From: Echinostoma caproni
Lineage: Eukaryota > Platyhelminthes > Trematoda > Plagiorchiida > Echinostomatidae
Length of the DNA stretch: 64,000 nt
Direction of reading: 5' to 3'
NCBI GenBank assembly: GCA_900618425.1
Contig: UZAN01039769.1
Location: 1 to 64,000, forward strand
Shown in pieces: positions 1-13,702 of this stretch; positions within the stretch are counted from its first letter, which is position 1, and every line of letters begins with the position of its first letter. The position numbers and the translations under genes were made by a program. The notes under the pieces are model-generated. The model was not told the origin of the DNA. It worked only from the letters and a program-made list of their open reading frames with translations, and ran no database searches.

Positions 1-3000
1 GGAACAGACTGTCAATGTATAGACGGAATAAGAGTGAGGGAGAGAGCGGAGACAACAGTGAAATGAAAGCAGAGGCGAATAAAAACATGTTGGGAAGTGA
101 GTGGCATGGGCGGGAACAGGTAAACGATAGAAACGAATAATTGCAATGCGATTTTTACAGTAATGGTCATACGATATTCATTAGTTTAGAGGCTGAAATG
201 TTTGTAGCCGGGAAATCAATTTGTTTTTTTTTTATTGACAGGTAGACGTCAACAGTAAGTACAGACTATTTGTCGTGCGTCTAATTTATAAAATCCGGAT
301 TCAATTTTCAAACACAGAATAAAGCTACTTCAGCCTAGAAAATGACCACTCTTGAACTCTCCAGCCCGNTCCAGCCCGATCAACTATCCATTCCATGATC
401 ATCCAAGCCTGATGGTTAATCTAACAAGAAAGATTAACTCTATGAAGAACTGGAATAAATACTTCTCAAAAATAAAAAGTGACTGGCGCTGAGAATAAAT
501 CCCTGAGTCCAACTATGCACAAGCATAGCATTAGCACAACACACATACAAAACCTGCAGTTTTTTTACTATTATAGTGTTTCTAAAAGCTTATAATAAAC
601 AAGAATATACGCTATCAAAACGACCAAAACCTGCGAATCCTTGTCAAAATTCCAACTATAATCAACATGGTCTAAATGTAATTTAGGAAACGAGCCGCAT
701 TTGCAAAAGGAACAAGATAAAGATATAAAAATCTTGAGCGAATTTCACCATGGACAAACACACGTTTTGTTTTTGTTAAATTACAGCCAGGAAAACACGA
801 ACACATAGTGAAATTTCTTCAATCATTGAAAGACAATCTCACAGAATGATTGTCTCTGTCAACAGTTTTGCAGTTTGATTTTAAGACTGATTTGAATTTG
901 CAGTGCTAAGCACACGAGATCAGATTCATTCTGGTCTCGAGCTGAATGGCATAACGTACTGTTACAGAAAGCTTGATTCATAGGAAAATAGAAAATGAAA
1001 CCCGCCGGTCCAGGCTGTTGATGTTGTGTTCTATTACCGCAACATGTAGGACACCCGCCATGTGTCAGTTGGAAGATACTAGAGCGAGAACGAGTAGAAC
1101 AAACTGACATACTGACAAGAAATAGCATTTCGCACCTATCCCCGGTTATTCACTGTCTACTTTCATCAAGGAAGACTGTGAACAGTGGGCATAGCTGGGA
1201 GTTGTTCACTAACCGTATCCGTACGATTAAGTTGAATGGAAACAAGGTTTGAAACGAACGATTGTTTTTTTCTTCTTCATTTCTTAGATCCGTTTAGAAC
1301 GATACAAAAAAGGAAGTAAAACATTTGCAAACATCGAGATACACAGACAGCTGAAACAGACACGTCAGGAACAAAAAGGATTATGAATCGATGTATGCAT
1401 TGTCTTCTTTGCTGCTGTGTCTCTGTATTAGAGGAAAGCACAATTCATGTCATTTGTTGATATGCGGAACGATAACACAAGAACGACAGAGCCTACAACA
1501 AGCCTGTTACAACTGGATTTATTGTCTATAAGAGAATAGAAACAAGCATCCACGTTGTCCAACTTATCAAACACTTTTAAGTTCAACCATTCGGTCTGTG
1601 GTCTGACGGTCAGTATGATTCAGGATCTACCGGCTCTTACTATTCAGCTGTATCCAGATGTCATTTCGTTGTGATTGATAAACAAAGAAGATTATGTCAT
1701 CGAACAACCTCACGCTCAATGCATAAAGGGCATCTTTCCTAGACGAACAATGAGGACGTTAGACATCCTACTCGTCGTGAAGCAGAATTGAGAATCTGTC
1801 CGGAGAGTCATTGCGAATCAGCCATTCATACACGTATCTACCACTGGTGGTGTGTTATTAGATATCGTCTCGACGTTTCCGTACGCACAAAACGAGACCC
1901 GCTTGAGGATCGTAGAGCAGAGTTCTAACAAACCGAAGTTTATCCCTTCATATGAAAATAATGAATGAATTTTAGCGGTTATACTGCACCGTTTATGAGG
2001 GACTTCGTTACCAGCATCTTAAATCATTCACACTCTAGCCTACGTGATTGATATTAGCCGACTAAATTTGAGTTCTTATTCGAGAAGCTAGTTTTGCACG
2101 AAGAATGGAGCAGACGGTAAAATTATCCGGTGAAAGAAAACGTTTTTTAGAGCCACAAGTGATTTAATTTCGAAAATTTTTGAAAACACCGCTCACCGAT
2201 TGGTTATCATCATCCCGATATTCCCTGATATCAGCTTCTCGAAACGTCGGTCGACAGGAAAGCTTGAGCTGTGAATACAAATGTGAAGGCGGGAAATAAA
2301 ATTCGATTTGAGAATGTATTGAAGATAAGAAAACCAGAAAATTTGACGAGAAACCGAGCATATAAAGGTCTGTAAAGAACGAGAGATTCTCGAGGCCCTT
2401 AACTGTTAAGAACCAACTCACCAAGGCGGGCTATGAGAACTGTAGATGGGTTGGCATGAGAAATCTCACTCTTCTCTCCATGAAAGACTTGGAAACTTAA
2501 ATCTATCTAGCAGAACATTGAGAACAGACAAAGCTAGATGAGCCAATGATGGTCCATTGTCCAACTGATTTTGATACTTTGGAACAAAATACTCGAACAG
2601 GTTTCTTCCCATATATCCGGTCGAACCAATGTGTGCGAGAGAGCATACGATGCGACAAACAGGGGGAAGGGCAATTTGTGAAACCAAAGTTGTTTGACTG
2701 CAACAGTTGTTGACGAAAAAAACAGAACATCACTGCAGCTTCGTTAACAGGATCACAAACATGTGTGCTTTGGACAGCCATGTGGTTTATACCGCCCTGG
2801 TTCACCTCCGTTCGTTGTGGTCCGTCGTCCATAATGACCGGATCCAAAAGTACCCTGTTTCTCCATTTGGATTTACCTCAGAATTTCGAGCGCTTGCATT
2901 AACCTAGGTGACCGACACACATGACACTATCGAATTAATTGAAACGGGGTGGAGCGAAGTACGTGAGACCTTCCACACTAGCAATGCATGGCTGTTCTAA

Positions 3001-6000
3001 TTATAATAACANCATCCAAGAGAGGTAGCCAAAACACGAGCTTCATTTCCGGTTCGTGCATAAAACATTAGGCTAAGGCAGATGAGGCTTACCCAGGTCA
3101 GTAAACTGTCGATCAATCGGTGAAACACTACACGGACAAACATGTGAGCGCGCAATTCAGTATGTTGATAGCAGATTTCCCCTTCCCACGACACACACAA
3201 GCTAAACTTTAATGTACCCCTCAAATTAACGAGGTCAACTAATTGCATATATGTGCAAACATACGTGAACAAAGCAAGGGATTGGATGAACATTCATATG
3301 AATGACGGATATCATCGAGGCCAAACTCCCTCTATTTCTTGCAGTCATCCAGATGTGGTACCTCAGTACCATTTTAAGGTCAGCGTACATGGTGATCCGG
3401 TAAAAGAACCCCCCTATTTCCCTAACCAGTAAAGACGATGAGGTGATAAAGCTCGCAATCTACAACACCACCAACAACGCGTGACAAATCAGCGCAGGAT
3501 TTTGGATTAAATCAAAAGAGTGCCCACATATTTGTGTTTTAGTCCATATTTGATAGGTGGCGATTCACATCTCGTAGGTGGATTGAACAAGTCAAAACCG
3601 CAGCCATCTTCTCGAGAAGATTTTACTAATCACGGAACCATAAATGAATTTATATCCATTTACGTTGTTTGTATAGATGAGGTTTATGCTTGTGAGGGAC
3701 CCGAGGCTCAGTAGCTTACTGTCTTTTTGTGTTGAACGAAATAAAATGTAAAGATTACCGCGACCGAGTGTTTCTGATCAAATAGGTGTTGTGTAGTCCA
3801 CTGTGTGAGTCTTTTCTGCCCAGTAGATGATTTAATAATTTCACTAATTCCTTGAATAGCTATCACAAGTTATACCGGGATGAGATTGGATAATCAGCGA
3901 CGTGACTACCTTTCAGTCCTGCCTATGTAAACGACCTAGCGTCCACACAATCTGGGGTATACGGGTGTCTGTGAAGGCAGTGATTGGGGTAACTACGTAA
4001 TAGAAGCGCTTAACAGAACAGTTTAACCGTTTGCTGACTAATTCACTCACGTCATTGCCGTTGTACGGAATCTTTAAAAAGCTTTTATTTGGGGGGGGGC
4101 AGTGGGTGGTTTTTCTATTTTTGATGAAACTTAAAAATGTCAAAATGAGTGAAATTGGAAATGCGTTAGTTCGCATAATCATTTTGAAGAGGTCACATAC
4201 ATAAACACAAGCCCAAACTTATTTCCATGCTTTTAAGTGTGAAACATTCAGTCGTTAAAAAATAGACTGAATTCTTTCAAATACAGCTTGTTATAGAGAA
4301 ACCATAAACGAATCAAGACAATGGCTGGATTGTGAAAAGATCGTAAGCCTCCGTGATATCTAAAACCAAGCACGGATGCCGCTCACGGTTAATCAAAACG
4401 TGCATTGCACGAGAAGATTTGTTAGCCATCAAATGTATTTTAAGCATGTGAGGGTACTGGAGTGTACCTGAGACATGTTATTATCTACTCGATTGATGCA
4501 CGTGGGGCGGTGGATGTCACCCACCTAATGTAAAGGAGAAATTTGACAAGTACGAATCAAGTTTCTCCCAATGATAAGACCGGTAAGATTTCAAACACTA
4601 GCACCGACCGAGGATACAAGCATCACTCTGTCAAATCTCTTTCTGGATGTTCAAAGCAGATTGGCTTAGCTACTTCATGTTAGCTGACCAATTTGTGTTT
4701 GCGTTATGCGCAATCATGATGATAACACCAGTCATTGTTCCATTATGTAAATCAGTCACTACACAAACGATAAAGTCATAAGGGTAATCAATTACATCCA
4801 CCCCCATGCTAATATGTGTAATCTCACAATTTTTTCGACACAATAAATGTAGGTCTCAAATGGACTATGGTACTCTCATATTTAAGTTTTAAAGATACAT
4901 ACAAATATATACTATTGATTACAAGCTTTCTGATTAAAGTGGCCAGATTATTTTGTGATACACGATATCATGGTTTATGCTTTAAACCCTAGATAAGTTC
5001 AGCAGGGCGGGACTACGATTGCCATATCCCCCGATCGTAATTTACGTCGTTATGACATGTGAACTGATAGTCCAACCCTCGAATACACTCTGTGCACTTT
5101 CTAATCATAACCCGATAGCTGATCCAATTACTGGCCTCGGCCATCAATCATCAGTAGTGCCTATGGGGGTAGGGGAGTTCCATTTATACGGGACCAACTG
5201 ATGCCAGACCTGATGCAAGGCCGGAAATGAAGCCGACTAATTGAATTTCGAAATACGTCAATTAATAGCACATTTGTGATTTGTGGGTTTGTGTATACGT
5301 GTACTAAATACAAAGATTAGATGGGCTGGTGTGCTTTTCAAACGAATTGAAGGGTACTGCATATAATCGCTTTGCGAGCTTATACCGATGGTCGTTTTAC
5401 AAACTCCACTACCGAAGCCTAATTCTTTATATCACACAGTAGTCCTTAAACTGATCACCTTCCCTTCTGCCTGGAAATATTCCATAAATATAGTTTGTTC
5501 AATCAAAAGAAGCAAAAAGAGAAAGTTTAGAACAAATATCTTTTTCAATCATTGTCAGATTTACCAGCACACAAGATACACCAATCATCAGAGCTGTGCC
5601 CAATTTATTCGAATTTCGCAGACAATAAGCAAATGGCTATCGCTTCGTATGCAACAACGCGTGGCGAATGAATATACGGAACCAGTCGCAATAGAAGGAC
5701 ATTTATTGGAAAAAACATTCGCTGAAGTCTAAGCAGAACAACTCACTAAAATTTTGGTAATACCCCCAAAAGTAAAACAAAAGCTATCTAAACGGCAGGT
5801 TTTGATACCAAAAAGTAGTCATTTGTTTAATCTACAAAGCTGATGTTTGAAATGTCCTCTCAAACGCAAATATGAGACGACTCAGTTTGCCTAGTAAGAA
5901 CCAAAAGAGGCTTACAACTTCAGTACATTTCAGAAGTCCGGATTGATTCAAACACCTCTTGCTTTATCGACCCCTTAGAGAGATCGATAATCCCCAAAAT

Positions 6001-6436
6001 GTGACAATAGTTAACAACCTGAATAAAAGCATGAACACAGATTTCTCAAGTGTAAGCCATCACGAGATTGCAGATCATACGTTTAGCTGGACACACTTAT
6101 TAGAATTTTATGAAACATTTCGATCACATTGATGACCAGTCCTATACGCAAAACCATGAGACCCATGATGTCACTCTCTCTTGACGTTATTCACACAGCA
6201 ACCTTTACAACTCATTGCTTATGATCCAGAAAGATCACTTCGACCGCATCCACCGTCGTGTTTGTTTTCTACGAATAAATATTTTTTCATTTACAAATGA
6301 GGAATGCGAATTAAATACGCGTATCTTGAAACATTTGTCCTGTTTATGTGTTTGCGAATAAACCCCGCGCTCTACAGCTCGGCTGATAATTATTTTCAAA
6401 CAGACTTCTGATGATGATGAGTTTTCTCCTCTGAGA

Positions 6437-6460
6437 GGGGCGCGGCGGGAGGGGGCAGGG
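6437..6460 (+). other. G-quadruplex-type motif
   Basis: Four G runs (4, 3, 5 and 3 G) are separated by loops of 6, 1 and 2 bases, which fits the usual G3+N1-7 pattern on the plus strand. It stands out in an otherwise AT-rich stretch. Whether it folds or has any function is unknown. Confidence 0.5.
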
Positions 6461-7695
6461 CAAACAGTTGTAAGAATCGCAAATAATACGCCTACATTGT
6501 CCGGTCAAATAAGTTCGTGACGGATATATGAATTGGTCAACTGTTTCCCTTCACACAATATGCACTAAGCGGGCTGGGATTTTGTCAGACAATGTGTTGG
6601 TGCGTGTGTGTGTGATTAATTGCAATAAGCGAGGTTCACGGCTGAACAATAAAATATCTCTAAACAGAAAATGTGAGTGAGTGCTATATCTAAATCACGT
6701 GCGCGCTGCCTAATCTGATTAGTGAACGGGATCTGTGTGGATAATGCGTAAGTCGAAGTCAAACAATACGACACGTCGCGAAAGTAAGTTGGATACAGTT
6801 TGATTCTCAGTTTGAGATTCTGGAACAATCCGTTTGATGCGAATGAGTTAATCTCTTGAACAGTTTCATTTGGTGCGGCGAAAATCGATTATAAAGGGAT
6901 TACAGGGGTCGTGCTCGGAATCATTTTGCCTTAACCGTTCATTTGTGCACTTCGCTAACTGTACAATTCCATGCGGCGGCCTTTACTGGTATTTTTCAAT
7001 AAATTAGCTGATCGATCAATCAATGCAATAGCCACCTTATTTGGGGGGGGGGAAGATAAGGGAGACTGAGATAATTTAATCAAATATTTAAGGAATGTAT
7101 ATATCTGGGTGAGTTGAACAGATGCACGAGTGTTGCTGTTTACGATACCCAGGCATATCACCTGATGTATGAAACTGCCTAGCAAACTGCTTCCAAGGAG
7201 ATCGAACAGGACAATTAACATAGCCTACTTGAACGCGCAAGACAATCAAAAGATAGCGTGGCCCCCCAAAATAATCAACCGACTAAACACGCTTTTGTTG
7301 TTTTGGACGGCGAAAGAGGGTGGGATGAGAAATAGAGGGACTGGATAACACAGGTTAAAACAGACAATGATATGCACTGTGACAGTAAAGGCTTGATCAA
7401 GTATTATCAAAATGGTGCACATTTTACTAGTGTTATTGTTGAATTTATACTACCACGGGTAAACGTACCGTGTCGATGCATCGCACGTGACATGTGATTC
7501 GACACACGGAACATTTCTTTTTCGCACCGGATCTCTGCGATGAGTCGGATGGTGTAGTCGTGGTAGGGTCGTTCGCGTGAATCACCATGGGCACACGCAC
7601 ACCCACCCACAGACAGAGAGACCGTGACGTGTGATTATTGGATCATCAAAGTTTCCAGTCGTTCATTTGCACGGTTCCGCAAGGGAAGACGAGGA

Positions 7696-7746
7696 GGGAT
7701 GGGAGGAGGAGGGGTGAAACCGGGAGGTGAAACCGGGAGGTGAAAG
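7696..7746 (+). repeat. G-rich stretch with 13-bp tandem repeat
   Basis: A 13-base unit, GGTGAAACCGGGA, occurs at 7713-7725 and 7726-7738 with a partial third copy to 7746. The preceding bases with the first unit (7696-7724) also fit a G-quadruplex pattern, with four G runs and loops of 2, 7 and 7. This is a small tandem repeat with no gene attached. Confidence 0.7.
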
Positions 7747-8929
7747 TAACGTGTTATGATGTAGCGCCAGTAGTGTTTAACCCAAATAAATAATGTGGTA
7801 CACGGTCGGTCGTGTCAGCTGAGCGAAATGGATTCTACTCGCTGGAGGAAAATAACAATTCAAATAACGTTTAAGCCAGCGTGACTGCACTTAGTACGTT
7901 GTTCGTATAATAATGTGATGGAAAAATCGCTGCCCTCTGAAATCTCGAAAAGGTGTTACATTATAATCCTAAAATAACTAAATCCACTTAAGTGACTGCA
8001 CAAGTAACTAGACTGGTACATCTTTCGTCAGCAAACCATTCGCCAAGACATAACAATATTATGAAGTAGCAGAAATAGTTCACTGTGAATTTCATACAAT
8101 ANCAATAGAAAGATGCCTAATCATGTTTCTCGAGTAGGCGTCCATTTTGAAGGCAGTATAACCTGAACGCCATCAACTAACGTATCCCAATTGCCTCGCA
8201 ATGTGAGGTCCAAAATCTCGTTAACACTTCACTTTACCTCAGCATATTGTCACCATAGGATGGGAGGGGTAACAAAAAACCTAAGGATTACAAAATTATT
8301 TCTTCATATGAGGCTGGGACAAATGAGCACTATATTGGGTAAGAGAGTACGGGTTGCAATTGAAAATTTATTCATTCTATGCCTGCAGTTGCAAGCCAGT
8401 GCTCCAGTGGGGTGTTGTACAGGTTTGGCAGTTATCGGAAACAAAAATGCTCTGAGTGAAGCTTCATACTTATCAGAGGAGGGAAGAGAAAGTGGGCACT
8501 TGGCCTGAAAATTATGCAAGCCATTGAACCTACTGTCTACTGTCCAAGGATTTCACATTAATTAGACGCTCTCTGAAAAGCATCTGTAGATATGGAGCTG
8601 TATCTCATGAGGAGCTGGTTGATTGGATTGTCAACCAACACCTAAAATCATGTCACCGTCTGTGACTCTATGTTGTCCGATGCATCACTTCCTTTACTAT
8701 CAGCCCTATATAGCTCCATTTCAACTTCTGTCACCCGCAATAAATTTAAACCTATACATGCTCATCTCACTGCTTGTCACAACTCCATTGTACCTTTACC
8801 TTCCACGTTTGTTGGTTTCCAGGGAATGAATATCAAACGAACTTTTACGAGTTCTCGGTATCCTATTCATCATCATCTAAGTCACTATTTGTCATATATT
8901 TAAACTCATTTTTGAAAGTGCTTATGCCA

Positions 8930-9010
8930 AATAAAAAGTGATAACATTCTTTTCACTGAAAATCTCTCCATATTGTATGAATAAAATGCTCTCTTGACTT
9001 GACTTGACTG
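8930..9010 (+). mobile_element. Probable 3' tail of a non-LTR retrotransposon
   Basis: An AATAAA-like signal within GAATAAAATGC is followed at once by a short tandem repeat of the type CTTGA (about 8993-9009). RTE-like LINEs typically end in such a short tandem repeat after the 3' UTR. No reverse transcriptase coding is visible upstream, so this would be a strongly 5'-truncated or decayed copy. The upstream limit is arbitrary. A plain microsatellite next to a chance poly(A) signal is the alternative. Confidence 0.4.
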
Positions 9011-11886
9011 GAATTTTCACCGTTTTTAAACGCAAAATGTATGACCCAATTAAGGCATGCGACCATGAGCCACACAAGAGTATCACTTACCGTAAAATGT
9101 GTAAATGTTCTCAACCATGAGTATTTTCTTTTCCCATCTACAAAACTCAGAATAAACTATCCTCTCGTGCGTTTCATTCGAAGACGTGCGACTGGTGCGA
9201 GATGAAGAATAATTAAGTTGGCTACAGTGTCCGGTGCTGATTTATGTTTTATATTCGTATCGATTTGTTATAATTTGCTGATGTCTCCCTACTTGCTGCT
9301 GACACATTGATTTTGAACTGCATCTGAGTAAAGTACCTGATCAAATCACAATCGGAATCTCTGTGGAAATAGTTCCGTTTGATTTCCAAACCTAATCAAC
9401 TACAGTTATTAATGTCAACTACTAGATAATATTGACAACACTAAAGCTGTTCTTTGTTAATCGCATACAACTTCCCTGATTGTAATTTCTATACGTTACT
9501 TGTTAACCTTTTTCTGCTTAAGAGTAAAAACATGGGAATATGTGATACCAATAACCATGGGTTTATATTTTGGAGGTCCACCCTGTGGTTCAACGGTGAG
9601 GGTTCCCACCCACAGCAACCTAAAGGTTCACGGTTCCAGAACTGATAGCAACACAAAAATAGTTCACATTACTGCTGTATCCCGACAGGGATAAAACAGC
9701 CGTTCGCTGTTGTTTGGCAACAAAATATCCAATAAGACGCACGTTTGTCATCCTAAGACAATGTAACAAGGACAACGACCAGTTATTACCACCACGCATT
9801 GCTCTTCTAAAGTGTCTATAAAACATTCGGTGACATTTCACAAACCCAACTACAACCTTCGATGATCCAGCAGCCTTTATTACCCGCTAAGTTAGGGTCC
9901 TTACCAACTGTATGATACAAAGATATCCTGGANCTCCTTTGAAGAAACCTTCAACTACCCAGGAGCTTTGTACGATCTGACAAAACGTGTGATCTTTTGA
10001 ATGCAAAAGATTCGTACCATTGTCCGAAATCCCGAAGAATCACCAGAGCAACGTTGATCTAGTTGGACTAAACTCGTGCTTACAGGCGGATATCCAATCG
10101 ATTCGCTGCTCACATTCCTTTTGTCGTCCGAACATAATCAGTGCCTCATTTAGATGTTTTCCAGTGACTATTATTATCCATACCTTCGTTGTTGTCAGAG
10201 TCCTGTGCACGCTTGTCCGAGACAGTGCCTATGCATTGGATAGCGTCTAGATGTTCGCAAACTGTTGCAAGCACCTACTATAGAAAGGCAACGAATTCCT
10301 CCTAATTGTTCTCCATTCTTCCTCACTAATCGTTCTGTCGCCTCACTCTTTTCAAACACCCCTACAATAAATAGGTTAACTCGTGGATTTATTTACTGAA
10401 TAACCATTCGTCAGTTACAAGCTTTTCCAACAAATGAAGGACTGCAACCCAAGCCACTCCAAGTGTTTTGCACACTATTCTTGCTCTTGTCTCCAAAACA
10501 GTGCATTCCAAAAACTGTGAAAGGATAGCACATCTCAGAAAATGTTTCTGTGAGACAATCTCCTGTGAGCCAAGTCGACTGAAAACGCCATCCTGTCCAT
10601 ATTCGGATGTGAACATGATGCAGATTATTGTCAGATTGTTAAGTTTGAATGAGCCTAATCATCATTCCACCGATAACATGTAGTTCCGTATGGTTTGATC
10701 GTGGTTTTTACAAGTTTGGTGTTCATTCATAAGGGATGGCAACATTACGACCAGCCAAAGTGTTCACCGCGTTTGAAGGTGGGCTTTCCTCTTAGTGTCC
10801 CAAATACCTTTATAGTCAGTCAGTTTCCAGTCATTTTTCTGTAATATTCTGGGGAACTAAAAGGAACATTCATGACGCGATCCTTTCATGGGTTGCTTAT
10901 CACGATACGCATTTACGCGAGTGCAATACCTGCCTGATTGATTACTTCCGTGACAGTGATTGCGGTTATTGAACTTTTCTAAATGAGAGATTTTTGTCAG
11001 AAACTTAATCATCAATAAGTTATTCAGCTTTTAACCAACGTGCTGATCTTATCGACTATACTTTTCTGAAATTCCATGAGTGCATAACTTCTTTCAGTTA
11101 ATTGTAAGACTCTTAGGCTGCATGGAGGTGCACAGGCTCAATTTACCATACCCAAAATATGGCACATGGTTAAGAAGCATGATCAACTTTGGTAAGATGC
11201 ACACAGATGAACATACATGACACGGATATCGAATACATGAAACTGGTAGAGAAAAAAAATCGCCTCCCGAAGAGGCTTTTACTCGATCAGTTGCAAGAAT
11301 ATCTTACGCAGCATTCTTCATTCAAGTGACAGACATCCGTAGAGCTTGGACAGTCATTCCACAAGTGTTCGCCAACCGTGGATTCCAACTGCAAATGAAT
11401 AGTGAGATAATTCAAGTGAGCTTTTCATTATCTGTCAATCAATATTGTCAAAGACGATGAATTAGAATTTAGAGTTAAGTATTGTATGTTCTTTGGTCAG
11501 TTTCTTATTCAATATGTTTGACAAGTCGACATATTTGACAACTGCTTTCGATGCACTTAGCTGTACTGGTTGATCTCAAATTCATCAGTCTTTCCATTCT
11601 TATTTTCCCCGATGAAGTTCCACAGCGAATAACACATCAGCCGTCACTGCATAAGCAACCCGGCATCAACCAGTCACGTGCAGACAGTTAAAACTGCTTC
11701 TCCGTTCGGAAGGGCTGTATTTGAGCTGGGTCAGACTGATCAGTGATTTCAAGGTTCTGTTTGTTTTGTTTTTCACTATACTCGTGCACTTCAAACACAG
11801 AACATTCCTTAATACAATGAGATCAAAAGTCAACGGTTGTCCGAATATCATTTGTGTCATGAAGGAATCACTAGGAAAACGCCTGG
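9011..11886. other. Non-coding DNA, nothing recognised
   Basis: Only short ORFs under 100 codons are present, with no domain, splice pattern or repeat family I can identify. One single N lies at 9933. Confidence 0.5.
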
Positions 11887-12480
11887 TCATTTCAGTTCAG
11901 CTTTTACAACCATTAACCATGCACTTTCGGGCGCCGGTTTTGGTTGCTGTCTTTTGGGGCCCCATTTGGATAAAACGGCAGAAGTGATCATTAGACTGCT
12001 GAGAGCAGATCCAAGCGGAAAATAGAGCATTTTAGTAGACTGAAGTTACAAGAATAATGAGTAGATGCGTGAATGCCACTGTTTGCGACACCCAGCCATA
12101 TCACACGGTGTCTCTAACCATCGGTGACCATCATCTCGGGGTCCCCAGCCAGGGAACCTAACGGGGCCCATGTGACCTAGTTTCTTGGTTAGGACTTTCA
12201 TACCCTCCTGCCAGGTCTTCATTTGACCACCACTGACCTTTATCCGACCACTACCTGCCTCGGCAAACATCGCTTTCCGTGGTAACCTATCTGGTGTCAT
12301 GTGTAGCACATGTCCCAACCAGCGTAATCTATGAAGGTCGAGCATTTACTCCATTGGACGATCTAGATTACCTAAAACTCTACGCCGGACCTCAGCATTG
12401 TTCGTCCGGTGTACCCACCAGACTCGTGCAATGCTAGGTAGACAGTGGTGTAATCACAAGTGGTACACGTGTGCGACCAG
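11887..12480 (-). mobile_element. 5'-truncated RTE-like LINE, 3' end copy A
   Basis: Read on the minus strand, this is the C-terminal end of an RTE-like reverse transcriptase. Recognisable pieces are an IARVWW..NAEVRRRVLG block, then LHRLRWLGHVLHM, LPRKAMF, MKTWQEGMK, PVRFPGWGPRDDGHRW and AGCRKQWHSRI. The last stretch is open for 99 codons (12046-12345). An in-frame TAA just before the LHRLRWLGHV block breaks the longer frame. A 3' UTR follows and ends at about 11889-11905 in a TTAACCATTACAACC-like block (as seen on the plus strand, reversed) and a CTGAA-type short repeat. The same ending occurs in four other places in the window. The C-terminus differs from that of the longer element at 50.7-54.9 kb, so this is a different subfamily. 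It is a dead fragment. Confidence 0.8.
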
Positions 12481-12599
12481 CTCAGACCAGTGGAATACAT
12501 GTATTCTAATCTTGAGTTCGCTGGTTTCCCACGTGTGCATCCAAAGGAGTTTAACAAACCATGATCGACAAGCGCCCTCAATCGTGTTCGTCCCTGCAT

Positions 12600-13669
12600 C
12601 CACTGTGAATTGGTACCGGGACTAGTTCATAGGCGGACGCAAACCAATTTCTCAATGCAGAAAAGTGCAAACAACTTGTAAAAGAGAAGTGGTCGAGTTA
12701 TTCTTCCTCGACTGTTTTAGCCAGACTCTCAATGATAGACATTTATACTGCAATTTTTAAAAGGTTCTTTTATTGAAACCAAGCACAACACATTCTGTTA
12801 ATCCACGAACAGCTAGGCTCCTTGAACTGCCTAATGTGTCCCAATCATCGGATATATCACGACCCTCCGACTGAAAGGATTTTATCTGAGTTTACCGGAA
12901 AGTACCAAAAGGATTTGGGCTTGTAATAATGCTCAGTTTGAGTGCAAACGCCCTGGAGTTTGATGGCGACACCACGCTTCTCATTATTTTGGGACCAAAC
13001 GGAACGCTTGGTTGGAACGTTTCCTCTATGGGCTGACAGAACGTCGTCCAGTGACGAACACGGATCATAAAAAAACGATATGCAAGTTTGCAGTTGTCTG
13101 TCTAAAGTATAATAACCAACAGTATAGAATATAGGTCAAAACAGATAGAATCGCTATATTGGTGATACCCGCCTCGTCAATATTTCAGTTGGTACTGAAA
13201 CCGAAACGTGATTCTTGATAAATGTCAACAACTAAAAATGCGGTTTGCTGATGCCGTAGTACCGTTTTCCTTTGGTTTTCCGTTTGTCATCCCTGTCACT
13301 CATACTGAACTAAACTTTATTCCGGTAGCCCGTTTGCACGAAATCAAATACGCGAATATTAAAAGCGAAAACCAATGGATATGCATTTGTTAGTGAGAAA
13401 ATAGCCTTTTGGTTTTCACATAACAAACCACTGAGTTGCAAAAAAGGTAGTGCGATAGCTTTTTGTGTGAATAAGTCAGCGTTTACTTACCGTCCAATCC
13501 GGTAAGTTGGATACATTGATCACGGATGATTTTCGTGACGGAGTAGCCTCAGTTCTGGATTGCTGACTGTAAAGTACAGGGTTTGAATGTCAATGGGGAC
13601 ATGCGAGTTTAGAAAAAGTGAGCGTTTCAGAAACAGAGATCTGACATGAATAGATGGATAGATAGACAA

Positions 13670-13702
<33 letters not shown>

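Larger units (their letters stand above)
1..8560. other. AT-rich non-coding DNA, no supported gene
   Basis: No ORF here exceeds about 115 codons and none shows a domain I recognise. The longest overlapping pair (2466-2847, minus strand, 73 and 114 codons) has no family signature. Two G-rich stretches near 6.44 and 7.70 kb are listed separately. Poly-G runs of nine or more also occur near 4090 and 7045. I see no tRNA or rRNA gene. Confidence 0.55.

Noticed and set aside
2466..2847. Two overlapping minus-strand ORFs (73 and 114 codons)
   Set aside because: Considered as a decayed gene because both frames are long, but neither gives a recognisable protein.
13185..13215. CCGAAACG stretch considered as a third hammerhead
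   Set aside because: No CUGANGA box and no stem II precede it.
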